Made by a program: the position numbers and the translations under genes. This document shows, in pieces, positions 16,313 through 26,393 of a stretch of 64,000 bases of DNA. Position 1 is the first letter of the stretch. Each line of letters opens with the position of its first letter. Source of the stretch: Dickeya aquatica (lineage in GTDB: Bacteria; Pseudomonadota; Gammaproteobacteria; Enterobacterales; Enterobacteriaceae); the NCBI RefSeq assembly GCF_900095885.1, contig NZ_LT615367.1, positions 930,001-994,000 on the forward strand. The letters are read 5' to 3'. The notes under the pieces are model-generated. The model searched no databases, had not been told where the DNA came from, and saw nothing but the letters and a program-made list of their open reading frames with translations.

Positions 16313-17860
16313 TTAGTCGGTGAGCTTGCCTGCCAGCGCCTGAACTTTATCCAGTGAACCTTTGGCCACGGCGGTCAGCCGGGTGCCGTAGGTCGCATCG
16401 GCTTTGTAGAAATAGGACAGCATGATGTGTTTGCTGTCATTATCTGCTGTTGCCAGAGCAGTACCGAGACTTGTTACCAGATCATCCTGATCTTTAGCGC
16501 TATACGAACGATACAGTTCGCCGGTCTGTTTGAAATTCTGTTCTTTGTAAATTTTTTTCTGCTGAGTGGTGCCGTTTAACGGTGTCTGGCTATAACGTGC
16601 CGAAACCAGCTCTTCACGCGGATAGAGTCGGCTGGGCTGGTAGTTCACCCCTTTATTCTGGCTATGGCCACTGTTCAGGCTGCCGTCCTGATTCACATTA
16701 TTGGCCGGTTTCAGCGGCGCATTAATCGGCAGGTTTAAGCCGTTTGCCCCCAGCCGATACATCTGTGTGTCGGCGTAGGAGAACAGGCGGCCTTGTAACA
16801 GGCGGTCTTCCGAGGGTTCGATACCCGGTACCAGGTTGGCTGGTGCCATAGCGACCTGTTCGGTTTCCTGAAAGACGTTATCCGGGTTTTTGTTTAACAC
16901 TATCTGGCCAATTTTACGCTCCGGCACCCCAGGCCAGATTTTGGTGGCATCCAGCGGGTCAAAATCAAATTTTTGCAGATCTTGCGGGGTGATAACCTGA
17001 ATATACAGATCCCATTTCGGGTAATCGCCGCGCTGAATTGCCGCCACCAGATCGTTTGTCATGTGGCTGTAGTCTTTGCCTTGCACTGCTTCGACTTGTT
17101 TCGGATCGAGGTTTTTCACACCCTGTAAGGTTTTCCAGTGGAACTTGACGTAATGGACTTCACCCTTGGCGTTCACCAGTTTATAGGCATGTACGCCGTT
17201 ACCCTCCATATTGCGGTAGCTGGCTGGCGTTCCTTCATTGGAGTAAAGCAGCGTTAAGGTGCGGATGGACTCCGGCACATGGGAGAAAAAGTCAAAGCGG
17301 CGGCTGTCATCATCCAGATTGGTGCGAGGGTCGGGTTTAAACGCGTGCACCATATCCGGGAATTTAATCGCATCGCGGATAAAAAAGGTGGGGAAGTTGT
17401 TACCTACCAGATCCCAATTCCCTTGTGAGGTGTAGAACTTGGTGGCAAAACCGCGTGGGTCACGCAGCGTTTCTGGCGAATGGTTACCGTGCACGACGCT
17501 TGAAAAACGCACAAACACCGGCGTTTTACTGCCTTTTTTAAACACGTCGGCGACGCTTAACGCTGAGATGTCCTCGGTGGCGGTGAACTCACCATGAGCA
17601 CCGGTTCCCCGCGCATGCACGACGCGTTCAGGAATGCGTTCCCGGTCAAAACGCTGCAATTTTTGCAAAAGCTGCACATCTTGTAACAGCACCGGGCCGT
17701 TGGGGCCTGCGGTTTGCGAGTTTTGGTTATCACCGACCGGTGCACCGTTATCTCGCGTCAGGGTGTCTGCCTGCACGGCGCTGGCAACCAGCAGTGAAAT
17801 CATCGCAGCCAGTGGTTTTTTCCAGCGGTTAATCAAGGGAATAGCGCGTTGAATGCTCAT
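16313..17860 (-). CDS. katB: Periplasmic heme catalase, KatB-like
   Basis: 515 residues, close to P. aeruginosa KatB (513). A signal peptide is visible (MSIQRAIPLINRWKKP then hydrophobic, cleavage after VQA, ~residue 31). Catalase features: active-site His82 in VVHARGTGAHG, Asn in DLVGNNFPTFFIRDAIKFPD, and the proximal heme Tyr in RLFSYADTQMYRLG. It decomposes hydrogen peroxide; export suggests defence against external peroxide such as a plant oxidative burst. The ATG at 17860 is preceded by GAGGAAAGTT. ankB follows on the same strand after ~125 bases. Confidence 0.92.
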   Translation of the reverse strand: MSIQRAIPLINRWKKPLAAMISLLVASAVQADTLTRDNGAPVGDNQNSQTAGPNGPVLLQDVQLLQKLQRFDRERIPERVVHARGTGAHGEFTATEDISALSVADVFKKGSKTPVFVRFSSVVHGNHSPETLRDPRGFATKFYTSQGNWDLVGNNFPTFFIRDAIKFPDMVHAFKPDPRTNLDDDSRRFDFFSHVPESIRTLTLLYSNEGTPASYRNMEGNGVHAYKLVNAKGEVHYVKFHWKTLQGVKNLDPKQVEAVQGKDYSHMTNDLVAAIQRGDYPKWDLYIQVITPQDLQKFDFDPLDATKIWPGVPERKIGQIVLNKNPDNVFQETEQVAMAPANLVPGIEPSEDRLLQGRLFSYADTQMYRLGANGLNLPINAPLKPANNVNQDGSLNSGHSQNKGVNYQPSRLYPREELVSARYSQTPLNGTTQQKKIYKEQNFKQTGELYRSYSAKDQDDLVTSLGTALATADNDSKHIMLSYFYKADATYGTRLTAVAKGSLDKVQALAGKLTD

Positions 17861-18170
17861 AACTTTCCTCATCTTCCATGTCATTGAACAACAATAGGAT
17901 TGGGTTATTGCTGTGGGTCCATTTTTATTACACGTACCTAACGTCATCAGCAGAAAATCTGTGTTATCGCCATCAGGCGAGATGACAACAGCGTTACTGT
18001 AGCGGTTTTATTGGCACAGAGAATGGCTGTTGTTTCTATTGAATTAATAGGCATACCCTGAGTAGGGTAAAGGCAAGAACAGTGAGCCAGCCCACAGACA
18101 ACATACCGGATAACACCATCGGTAGTGGCCCGAGCAGGTGACAGGGCGGGGGAGCCCCCACCCGATAGGG
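17861..18170. other. katB upstream region
   Basis: 310 bases between budC and katB. It contains a GC-rich hairpin near 18145-18162 (GGGGG-AG-CCCCC) that could end budC transcription, and AT-rich DNA likely to hold the katB promoter. No OxyR site was recognised. Confidence 0.4.
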
Positions 18171-19357
<1,187 letters not shown>

Positions 19358-20011
19358 ATGAGCTATATCGATACCATCAAACACGAGCTGGTGGGTTTTT
19401 TGAATGGATTGCCCATCTACCATCCTCTTGAAGACGTGACGGATTCTCCCTGGGGGGCGGAGGATTTCTCCTGCACACCGGAGAACCTGATTATTGGGGG
19501 CGGTGCGGGTGAACATCCGGCACTGGTCATCCATCAACTTGGGGCATTGGTCGCCTCTTATCTGCTGCTTTGCCTGCAAAAACACAATGAATTTTTTCCC
19601 GATCAACCTGACCCGTTGCCTGCCTTGTCGGTTGACCGGCTGTTTGAAATGTCAGAGCGCCAGCGACCGCTGGAGTTCTGTGGCTGGTCAATGAACCATG
19701 TCAAAGAGTTCGTCAATCTGGCGTGCTCGCCGCTGCATCCGAATCCGCTAGCGGAATCGGGGAGTGCCGAAGAGTGGGTGGAACACTCTATTGGGGAGTT
19801 TGTTTACTATTCGCTGCCGGAATTAAACCCGCTGGATGCTGAAATTGCCTCACTGCCCGGCATGGGGACCTGGTTTCCCGGTTACTGGATGTGCAATGTG
19901 ACCTGTCCGCCGCCAAATTATGTCAAAACCCGCAAGCAGTCGCTGTTGTCGGGTGCGTTTCAGGAACACGGCTTTTTCCGCTGGGACTACCACTACCCGC
20001 CGCAAGAATAA
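19358..20011 (+). CDS. Uncharacterised 217-residue cytoplasmic protein
   Basis: No signal peptide and only moderate hydrophobicity (VIHQLGALVASYLLLC). Tryptophan-, proline- and cysteine-rich blocks stand out: ENLIIGGGAGEHPALVIHQL, CSPLHPNPLAESGSAEEW, and WFPGYWMCNVTCPPPNYV near the C-terminus. I do not recognise a family. The stop is 18 bases before the RhtB-type exporter gene, so the two are probably co-transcribed and may act together. The ATG at 19358 is the first in frame. Confidence 0.75.
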   Translation: MSYIDTIKHELVGFLNGLPIYHPLEDVTDSPWGAEDFSCTPENLIIGGGAGEHPALVIHQLGALVASYLLLCLQKHNEFFPDQPDPLPALSVDRLFEMSERQRPLEFCGWSMNHVKEFVNLACSPLHPNPLAESGSAEEWVEHSIGEFVYYSLPELNPLDAEIASLPGMGTWFPGYWMCNVTCPPPNYVKTRKQSLLSGAFQEHGFFRWDYHYPPQE

Positions 20012-20029
20012 TCGCACTCAGGAGAAGAG

Positions 20030-20659
20030 ATGCTCAGTGTCTCGCAGTTATTGCCGTTTGCCGCTATTGCTTTGGGTCTGGTATTAACGCCTGGCCCTAA
20101 TATGGTCTATCTGATTTCTCGCACCGTGTGTCAGGGCCGGCGTGCGGGCCTGATATCACTGGCCGGAGTGGGGCTGGGGTTTTTGTTTTACATGCTGGCT
20201 GCTGCGTTAGGGATTACCGCGATAGTGATGGCTGTACCCATGGCCTATGATGCCCTGCGCATTGCCGGGGCGGTTTATTTGTTGTGGCTTGCCTGGCAAG
20301 CGCTGCAAGGTGGGGGTTCCCCTTTTCAACTGCGCACGCTGCACCCCGATAGTGATCGCCGCCTGTTTTTCATGGGGTTGGTCACAAACTTGTTGAACCC
20401 CAAAGCCGCTGTACTCTATTTATCGCTATTGCCACAGTTTATTCACCCGGAACAGGGGGCGGTGCTGGTGCAGTCTCTCACGCTTGGGTTGACTCAAATT
20501 ATCATCAGCATGTCGGTAAATGCCACACTGGTGATGATGGCGGGATATATCGCGGTTTTTCTGGCCGCCCGCCCTCGCTGGCAGCAGCTTCAGCGCTGGC
20601 TAATGGGCACGGTTCTGGCCGCGCTGGCAACACGGATACTGATGGAGGGAAGGCGCTGA
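20030..20659 (+). CDS. LysE/RhtB-family amino acid exporter
   Basis: 209 residues, six hydrophobic segments, with the family signature LTPGPNMVYLISRTVCQGRRAG near the N-terminus and GLVTNLLNPKAAVLYLSLLPQF in the middle. RhtB-family proteins export amino acids such as threonine, homoserine or leucine; the substrate here is not predictable. The start has a good ribosome site (AGGAGAAGAG). It is downstream of the 217-residue unknown gene in a likely two-gene operon. Confidence 0.9.
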   Translation: MLSVSQLLPFAAIALGLVLTPGPNMVYLISRTVCQGRRAGLISLAGVGLGFLFYMLAAALGITAIVMAVPMAYDALRIAGAVYLLWLAWQALQGGGSPFQLRTLHPDSDRRLFFMGLVTNLLNPKAAVLYLSLLPQFIHPEQGAVLVQSLTLGLTQIIISMSVNATLVMMAGYIAVFLAARPRWQQLQRWLMGTVLAALATRILMEGRR

Positions 20660-21101
20660 TCCTCCCTCCGTCTGCGTTGTCCGGTAAGTGTGACGGCCAT
20701 CAAATTCGACTTACAACCTGCGAATCAACCTTACTGACGGATGACAGTTCTATACACAGCAACTGGTAATGTTTGTCTCAACCCTTGTTGATGTTGTGTT
20801 ATTCATCCCTGTCAGAGAATTGTTATGTTTCCCGCCCACTCCGGCGGGATTTTTTTTGCCCGTAAGCGGGATTCACCACTACTAAGGTGAAAAACTAATG
20901 CTGGCTTAATATTGTGAAATTAAGCTAGCGGTGTTTTGGCTGCGCTGATTCTCGCTGGCGTAGAGGAGCTCTTGTCGCAGGGTTTCGGCAGGCAGACGAG
21001 AACTCAATCGGTTGGCATTCCCCGTCACCTGCGGTATAGAGGTGGGGGAAGATGTTTTTTGTACGTTCATATGTTGTACGTTTATACAGAGAGGGAATTC
21101 C
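20660..21101. other. Intergenic region with orphan terminators
   Basis: About 440 bases. It contains an sRNA-like unit ending at 20857 (listed separately), a block CTAATGCTGGCTTAAT (20895-20910) that recurs with one change at 22946-22961, a second hairpin with T-run near 21028-21060, and a possible promoter TTGTAC-N18-TATACA just ahead of the cytochrome gene. Confidence 0.5.
20765..20857 (+). ncRNA. Candidate small RNA unit (5' end uncertain)
   Basis: Non-coding stretch ending in a textbook intrinsic terminator: CCCGCC (20831-20836), loop CACTCC, GGCGGG (20843-20848), then eight T (20850-20857). It could simply terminate the exporter operon 170 bases upstream. However, the sequence just before the hairpin (CAGAGAATTGTTATGTTTCCC) resembles that before the terminator at 23047, which suggests a related small RNA. 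The 5' end is a guess. Confidence 0.35.
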
Positions 21102-21635
21102 ATGAAGACCAAATACCACTCATCTCAGATTGCATTGCACTGGTTAATGCTGCTGCTGGTGATTATCACTTATGCTGCGATGGAGTTACGTGGTTTTACG
21201 CCACGAGGAAGCAGTGCCCGTGCGCTGATGTCTGCCACCCACTATAGCTGTGGGGTAGCGGTATGGGGGCTGATGATTTTACGGGTTGTCATCCGCTTTA
21301 TTTACCCGACGCCGCCGATTACGCCGCAACCCGGACGGCTGGTTTCTATTGCCTCCCATGCTGTGCATGGCTTTTTGTACCTGATGTTTTTGGCCTTGCC
21401 GCTGCTTGGCGTGTTGTCGATGTACTACCGTGGCATTGAGTGGTCAGCTTTTGGTATTGCCATGCCGGTTGCTGTCGAAACCCATGATGACATGGCCCAT
21501 ACGTTAAAAGAAATCCATGAACTCCTGGCTAATCTTGGATACTTTTTGGTCGGGATACATGCAATAGCGGCGCTGTACCACCATTATGTGGTGCGTGATG
21601 ACACCTTATTGCGCATGATGCCGGGCAAAAAATAG
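21102..21635 (+). CDS. Cytochrome b561 family protein (CybB/YodB-like)
   Basis: 177 residues with four hydrophobic helices and the heme-ligand histidines expected for bacterial b561: His in SSQIALHWLML, ATHYSCG, SHAVHGFLYL and GIHAIAALYHH. Such diheme proteins move electrons between quinol and superoxide or periplasmic partners in the inner membrane. The ATG at 21102 follows AGAGAGGGAATTCC. A single-gene unit; the tail DTLLRMMPGKK is typical of the family. Confidence 0.9.
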   Translation: MKTKYHSSQIALHWLMLLLVIITYAAMELRGFTPRGSSARALMSATHYSCGVAVWGLMILRVVIRFIYPTPPITPQPGRLVSIASHAVHGFLYLMFLALPLLGVLSMYYRGIEWSAFGIAMPVAVETHDDMAHTLKEIHELLANLGYFLVGIHAIAALYHHYVVRDDTLLRMMPGKK

Positions 21636-21789
21636 GCCATACACTGCCAGCTCAGGTTGCGGTACTCATAACAGGCGATGGCATCACCATCGCCTGTTGT
21701 TCTTTTTCGCCTTCACCTTTTGGTGAGCCGTGAGGCTTTCTTCGACGTAAACGGTGACTTGGGGGCTGACTGTCAGCGCTGAAGGTGGG

Positions 21790-22284
21790 CTACGTCCCCG
21801 GTTCTGAATGACTATGCTCGGCCATATCGCGAAAACGTAACAGCGTTTTATGTAGCATCTCTTTTGGCAACAGCTGAAACATCTGGCTCAAGGTTCTGCC
21901 AAAAAATCCCCCAGGAGGCGCGAAGCGGATGCTGAGTGTCACCTCTGTGCCACCGTGCTCACTTATCGGACGAAATGTCAGTCGACCATCATTAGGGATC
22001 CTGGCTCCCGGCAGCGAGTGCCAATAAATGAACTGGCCCGGTTGCTCGTCCATAATCCGCGCCCGCCATTCAATATATTGCCCGAGAGGGGCTTTCATCC
22101 GCCACAGTGAGTCGGTGTAATTGATGATGTCGATGTGTGCGACATGATCCATCAGCACAGGCAGTGTTTTGGGATCACGCCAGAGATCGAAAAGCAGCGA
22201 AGCCGGTTGTGGAATAAACAGACTGCTGCTGATGTTATCCGTAAACCGATCCGCCATGCCTGTGGTGGGTATAAAAGGTGGCAA
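21790..22284 (-). CDS. SRPBCC/START-like domain protein
   Basis: About 164 residues with the look of a polyketide-cyclase/dehydrase (SRPBCC) fold: SSSLFIPQPASLLFDLWRDPKTLPVLMDHV, then IEWRARIMDEQPGQFIYW, TEVTLSIRFAPPGGFFGR and a C-terminal helix. These proteins bind small hydrophobic ligands in a helix-grip pocket; the ligand is unknown. A TTG start at 22284 is chosen because AAGGAG lies nine bases ahead; an ATG at 22257 is the alternative, and a longer form to 22482 lacks a ribosome site and looks like non-coding DNA. Confidence 0.7.
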   Translation of the reverse strand: MPPFIPTTGMADRFTDNISSSLFIPQPASLLFDLWRDPKTLPVLMDHVAHIDIINYTDSLWRMKAPLGQYIEWRARIMDEQPGQFIYWHSLPGARIPNDGRLTFRPISEHGGTEVTLSIRFAPPGGFFGRTLSQMFQLLPKEMLHKTLLRFRDMAEHSHSEPGT

Positions 22285-22579
22285 GTGCTGCTTCTCCTTA
22301 TCACTGTTTAGCGGGTGACCCGCTATGTAAGGTGTTACGCATGAATATCCTGGCTGAATGGCGCGTAAACCGTATCGGATGATGTCAGGCGTTTTAGGAA
22401 AGTTTACGTGATGCCTGTGGTCTGCTGCAAATGTCGCATGAATAAACGGGTTGTCAGCATGAAGAAAAAAGCGCCATAGCATGACGGGGGCAATCAGGCG
22501 TGCGATCGCAAAAGTGAAGAATAATCAGCGATAGCCGGGAAAATGCCAGAGTATCTGTTACACTTCTAATCAGTGTTAT

Positions 22580-22662
22580 TGACTGTCGTGCCATGTTATT
22601 TAGCAAGAAATATATTTTCGACTTTATTCTCGTTAGGCCCATCGGATGATGGGCTTTTTTTT
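22580..22662 (+). ncRNA. Candidate small RNA A of tandem cluster
   Basis: First of three consecutive non-coding units, each closed by a strong terminator. The stem is GCCCATC (22637-22643), loop GGAT, GATGGGC (22648-22654), followed by eight T (22655-22662). No plus-strand gene lies upstream for several hundred bases; the nearest gene runs the other way. 5' end uncertain. Confidence 0.4.
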
Positions 22663-22799
22663 ATGCCAATAAATATCATAATGATAATAAACAGAGGGAT
22701 TATCATGTGGTTTTTTATTAATTTATCATTGTGCCATCTTTCTTACGTAAATAATGGGTTTGAGTTTATTAATTAAGGTTGGTTTAATCTATGTCATGT

Positions 22800-22898
22800 A
22801 TTGTTGTTATCAAGACATCCTCTCTAACGCGTCAAACACCAGGGTAGTGCTTCATTATTATTATAAGTTTACGCCCACCGAAAGGTGGGCTTTTTTTT
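22800..22898 (+). ncRNA. Candidate small RNA B of tandem cluster
   Basis: Second unit. Terminator GCCCACC (22873-22879), GAAA tetraloop, GGTGGGC (22884-22890), eight T. Ahead of it lies TTGGTTTAATCTATGTCAT (from 22779), matching the corresponding block of unit C (TTGGCTTAATCTTTATATCAT), a likely shared promoter or operator. An 18-codon frame starting at 22791 exists but has no ribosome site. Confidence 0.45.
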
Positions 22899-22980
22899 AT
22901 TTTATTTGTATGTGATTTTATAAAAATAGTGATTTTTTATTTTTCCTAATGTTGGCTTAATCTTTATATCATAGTATTTA

Positions 22981-23073
22981 TCTCAGGCGGTGAAAGCCGC
23001 CAACCTGTGTCTTCAGGATGCTTCATGCCAGAGAATAGTGTCTTTTGCCCACCCTCGCGGTGGGCTTTTTTTT
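22981..23073 (+). ncRNA. Candidate small RNA C of tandem cluster
   Basis: Third unit. A possible promoter TTGGCT (22952-22957)-N17-TATTTA (22975-22980) precedes it. The 5' part folds as GGCGG-TGAAAG-CCGCC (22986-23001). The terminator has the same 7-bp stem as unit B (GCCCACC at 23047-23053, GGTGGGC at 23059-23065) with a different loop and eight T. The middle is unpaired and A/U-rich, as in Hfq-dependent sRNAs. No known sRNA was recognised. Confidence 0.5.
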
Positions 23074-23121
23074 GCGGTGAAATATGAGGATCTTTCCCAA
23101 TAAATTGATATTAAATGGATT

Positions 23122-23655
23122 TTAATTTTTAACTTGTCGTGGCTTTAATACTAAAGCCCATTTCTGTGTATTATTCTGCGTATTATCAGTAATGGTCACT
23201 TGGGGTATTGTTGATGGGGGGCTTATTATTGCATGTGGTAACGTACTCTTATCGAGATTAAAACCCAGTTTCTTATATAACCGAATGGCACGAACATTAT
23301 CTGCGTTAACCATTAATGAGAGCCGGGATACCTGATTTGTTGCATCATTAATTAATGAACGCATAAGCCGCTCGGCTGCACCGCTCCCACGCAGACTGGT
23401 GCTGAGATAAACACTACAAACCACCCCTTCATCTGGCGACGGCATATAAAATGCGGCAATACCACTTAATTCATCATCGGGTACAAAAATACCCCAGACC
23501 TGATGATTTCTCAGACGGGAGAGGAAATAATCATCGCTTTCTGCCTGTTCTTTTTCCCACCGGCTACCAAACGCGGCCGGGGACAGTCGCAACCCTTCAA
23601 GCCGTATGCGGCGAAATTCGCTCAAGTCGGCAGTCGTGAGCTTACGAATCTGCAT
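23122..23655 (-). CDS. GNAT-family N-acetyltransferase
   Basis: 177 residues with GNAT motifs: an N-terminal MQIRKLTTADLSEFRRIRLEGL, the acetyl-CoA loop in VYLSTSLRGSGAAERLMRSL, and LMVNADNVRAIRLYKKLGF. The acceptor substrate is unknown. The gene is much more AT-rich at its 3' end than its neighbours, a hint of transfer. It has no operon partner. Confidence 0.85.
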   Translation of the reverse strand: MQIRKLTTADLSEFRRIRLEGLRLSPAAFGSRWEKEQAESDDYFLSRLRNHQVWGIFVPDDELSGIAAFYMPSPDEGVVCSVYLSTSLRGSGAAERLMRSLINDATNQVSRLSLMVNADNVRAIRLYKKLGFNLDKSTLPHAIISPPSTIPQVTITDNTQNNTQKWALVLKPRQVKN

Positions 23656-23978
23656 GGAGCCTTACTCCGTGTGCTACATCAACAAGGGGGTAGTCATAAC
23701 ATTGCTGTAACCGGCACCACAAGCACATCAGGCATAAAAAAAGCCCCGAGGCGGGGCATGCATGTCGTAAAACGCTATCGCCGTTATTGTTGTCTGTCAC
23801 ACGTTATATTGGCTCATTACCGATAATACGGCAGGTAAATCTTTTATGTTGCGTGTTGCCTCGCATTCCCGACAAACACTCCAGTGATAATAGCAAAAAG
23901 GCTACCCTGCCAGATCGGTGGTTCATTATGATGATGGGCCATCGGCCTTGCGGGCTAGCCCATTTGAGGAAACGAGAG
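23656..23978. other. GNAT-pncC divergent region
   Basis: About 320 bases holding the divergent promoters and an orphan minus-strand terminator (listed separately). Confidence 0.5.
23730..23757 (-). terminator. Minus-strand intrinsic terminator without a gene
   Basis: Read leftward: GCCCC-GCCTC-GGGGC followed by seven T. No minus-strand gene lies between it and pncC at 23979, so it must end a short unannotated transcript, or it terminates antisense transcription from the pncC promoter region. A TATTAT hexamer on the minus strand near 23890 could be the start of a ~140-nt RNA. Confidence 0.6.
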
Positions 23979-24473
23979 ATGACTGAGGCAGAAATAGAGA
24001 TAAAGCAATTGAGCAGGCAGGTCGGCGAGCGTCTAAACGCCAGACGGGAAAAAATCACCTGTGCAGAATCATGTACCGGTGGCTGGCTGGCGAAAGCCAT
24101 AACGGATATCGCCGGTAGCTCGGCCTGGTTTGATTATGGTTTTGTCACTTACAGTAATCAGGCAAAACAGGACTTGATCGGCGTGCAGCCTCAGACGTTG
24201 GCTCAGTACGGTGCTGTCAGCCAAAATGTGGTTGCTGAAATGGCAGCGGGAGCACGACACCGTGCCAGAGCAAATATTGCCGTGTCGATAAGCGGGATCG
24301 CCGGGCCTGATGGGGGAACGCCAGACAAGCCGGTGGGAACCGTGTGGTTTGGCTTTGCAACGGATTCGGCTGACGTGGCGACCTGCGTTATGCAATTTAA
24401 GGGCGATCGCGATGCGGTCAGGCTACAGGCGGTGGCATTTGCCCTGACGTTCCTGCTGGAACACTTTTTATAA
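23979..24473 (+). CDS. pncC: Nicotinamide-nucleotide amidase PncC (CinA C-terminal family)
   Basis: 164 residues (E. coli 165), with ESCTGGWLAKAITDIAGSSAWFDYGFVTYSN and SGIAGPDGGTPDKPVGTVWFG. It deamidates nicotinamide mononucleotide to nicotinate mononucleotide in the pyridine nucleotide cycle. The ATG at 23979 follows AACGAGAG. It lies just upstream of recA, the conserved enterobacterial order; a separate promoter with a LexA box drives recA. Confidence 0.93.
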   Translation: MTEAEIEIKQLSRQVGERLNARREKITCAESCTGGWLAKAITDIAGSSAWFDYGFVTYSNQAKQDLIGVQPQTLAQYGAVSQNVVAEMAAGARHRARANIAVSISGIAGPDGGTPDKPVGTVWFGFATDSADVATCVMQFKGDRDAVRLQAVAFALTFLLEHFL

Positions 24474-24481
24474 AAATGGGC

Positions 24482-24509
24482 TTGATGCTGTATGCGTATA
24501 CAGTATAAT
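24482..24509 (+). promoter_or_regulatory. recA promoter with LexA (SOS) box
   Basis: TTGATG (24482-24487), 16-base spacer, TATAAT (24504-24509). The spacer is a near-perfect SOS box, CTGTATGCGTATACAG (24488-24503; consensus CTG-N10-CAG), so LexA would block the -35/-10 interval directly. Confidence 0.93.
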
Positions 24510-24594
24510 GCGTTTCATCAGTTCGTAATGTATGAATCGGCAACTGCGTGAAAACCACACAGATTTTTCGGTAAAACGCAGCACAATGCGATAG

Positions 24595-25689
<1,095 letters not shown>

Positions 25690-25768
25690 TTCATCATCCG
25701 CTGTGTCTGTCATCAATGTCTGAGTGATGTTCACTGATGAAAAACGTACTGCCGGGGTATTTATTTAA

Positions 25769-26254
25769 GTGACAGGTATGTCGAAAATACTGCGTTATGC
25801 AATGAATGTGCTGGCAGTACGAGATCATAGTGAACGAGAACTACGTCGTAAAATGGCCGTCTATGCGCAGTCGGCATATGACAGTGCTGATACAGAGCCG
25901 GGTGCATTGAACGAACAAGTGGAGCACGTTTTGACCCACTGTCGTCAGCAAGGGTGGTTAGATGATCACCGTTATGCCTGTCGTTATATTACCAGTCGTT
26001 GCCGTAAAGGTTATGGGCTACAGCGCATTGTTGCTGAACTGAATCAGCGAGGGATTGATAAGTCAACACAACATCTGGCAGTCATATCATGTGATATCGA
26101 CTGGCAATTACAGGCTAAAACTGTCGCAAGCCGTAAATTTGGCACCACTCTGCCGACCGACTGGTCATCACGTCTCAAAGTGCAGCGCTACTTGCTTTAT
26201 CGTGGTTTTTCTCACGATGACATTCAGTCGATGTATATGAATTTTTCCGATTGA
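25769..26254 (+). CDS. recX: RecA modulator RecX
   Basis: 161 residues (E. coli 166) with the three-helix RecX repeats: [45 protein letters not shown] and [20 protein letters not shown] C-terminus. RecX caps and limits RecA filaments. Start taken as GTG at 25769; an ATG at 25778 has its purine-rich stretch too close. Conserved position between recA and alaS. Confidence 0.9.
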   Translation: MTGMSKILRYAMNVLAVRDHSERELRRKMAVYAQSAYDSADTEPGALNEQVEHVLTHCRQQGWLDDHRYACRYITSRCRKGYGLQRIVAELNQRGIDKSTQHLAVISCDIDWQLQAKTVASRKFGTTLPTDWSSRLKVQRYLLYRGFSHDDIQSMYMNFSD

Positions 26255-26393
26255 ACGCATACGGGATTTTACTTCCCACCTAAGAAAATTTATCTTATTC
26301 CCACTTTTTTGTTCGCGTTTGGCTTGGTCGCATCAGCATGCTGCATCCGCCTTGCCCGCGACTGTTCTTTTCGCTTCATTAATCGGGACAATT

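Noticed and set aside
21790..22482. Longer (230-residue) form of the SRPBCC protein
   Set aside because: The first ~66 codons lack a ribosome site and show non-coding composition; a TTG with AAGGAG at good spacing marks the better start.
22791..22847. 18-codon frame in sRNA candidate B
   Set aside because: No ribosome site, and it would begin within the presumed promoter region.
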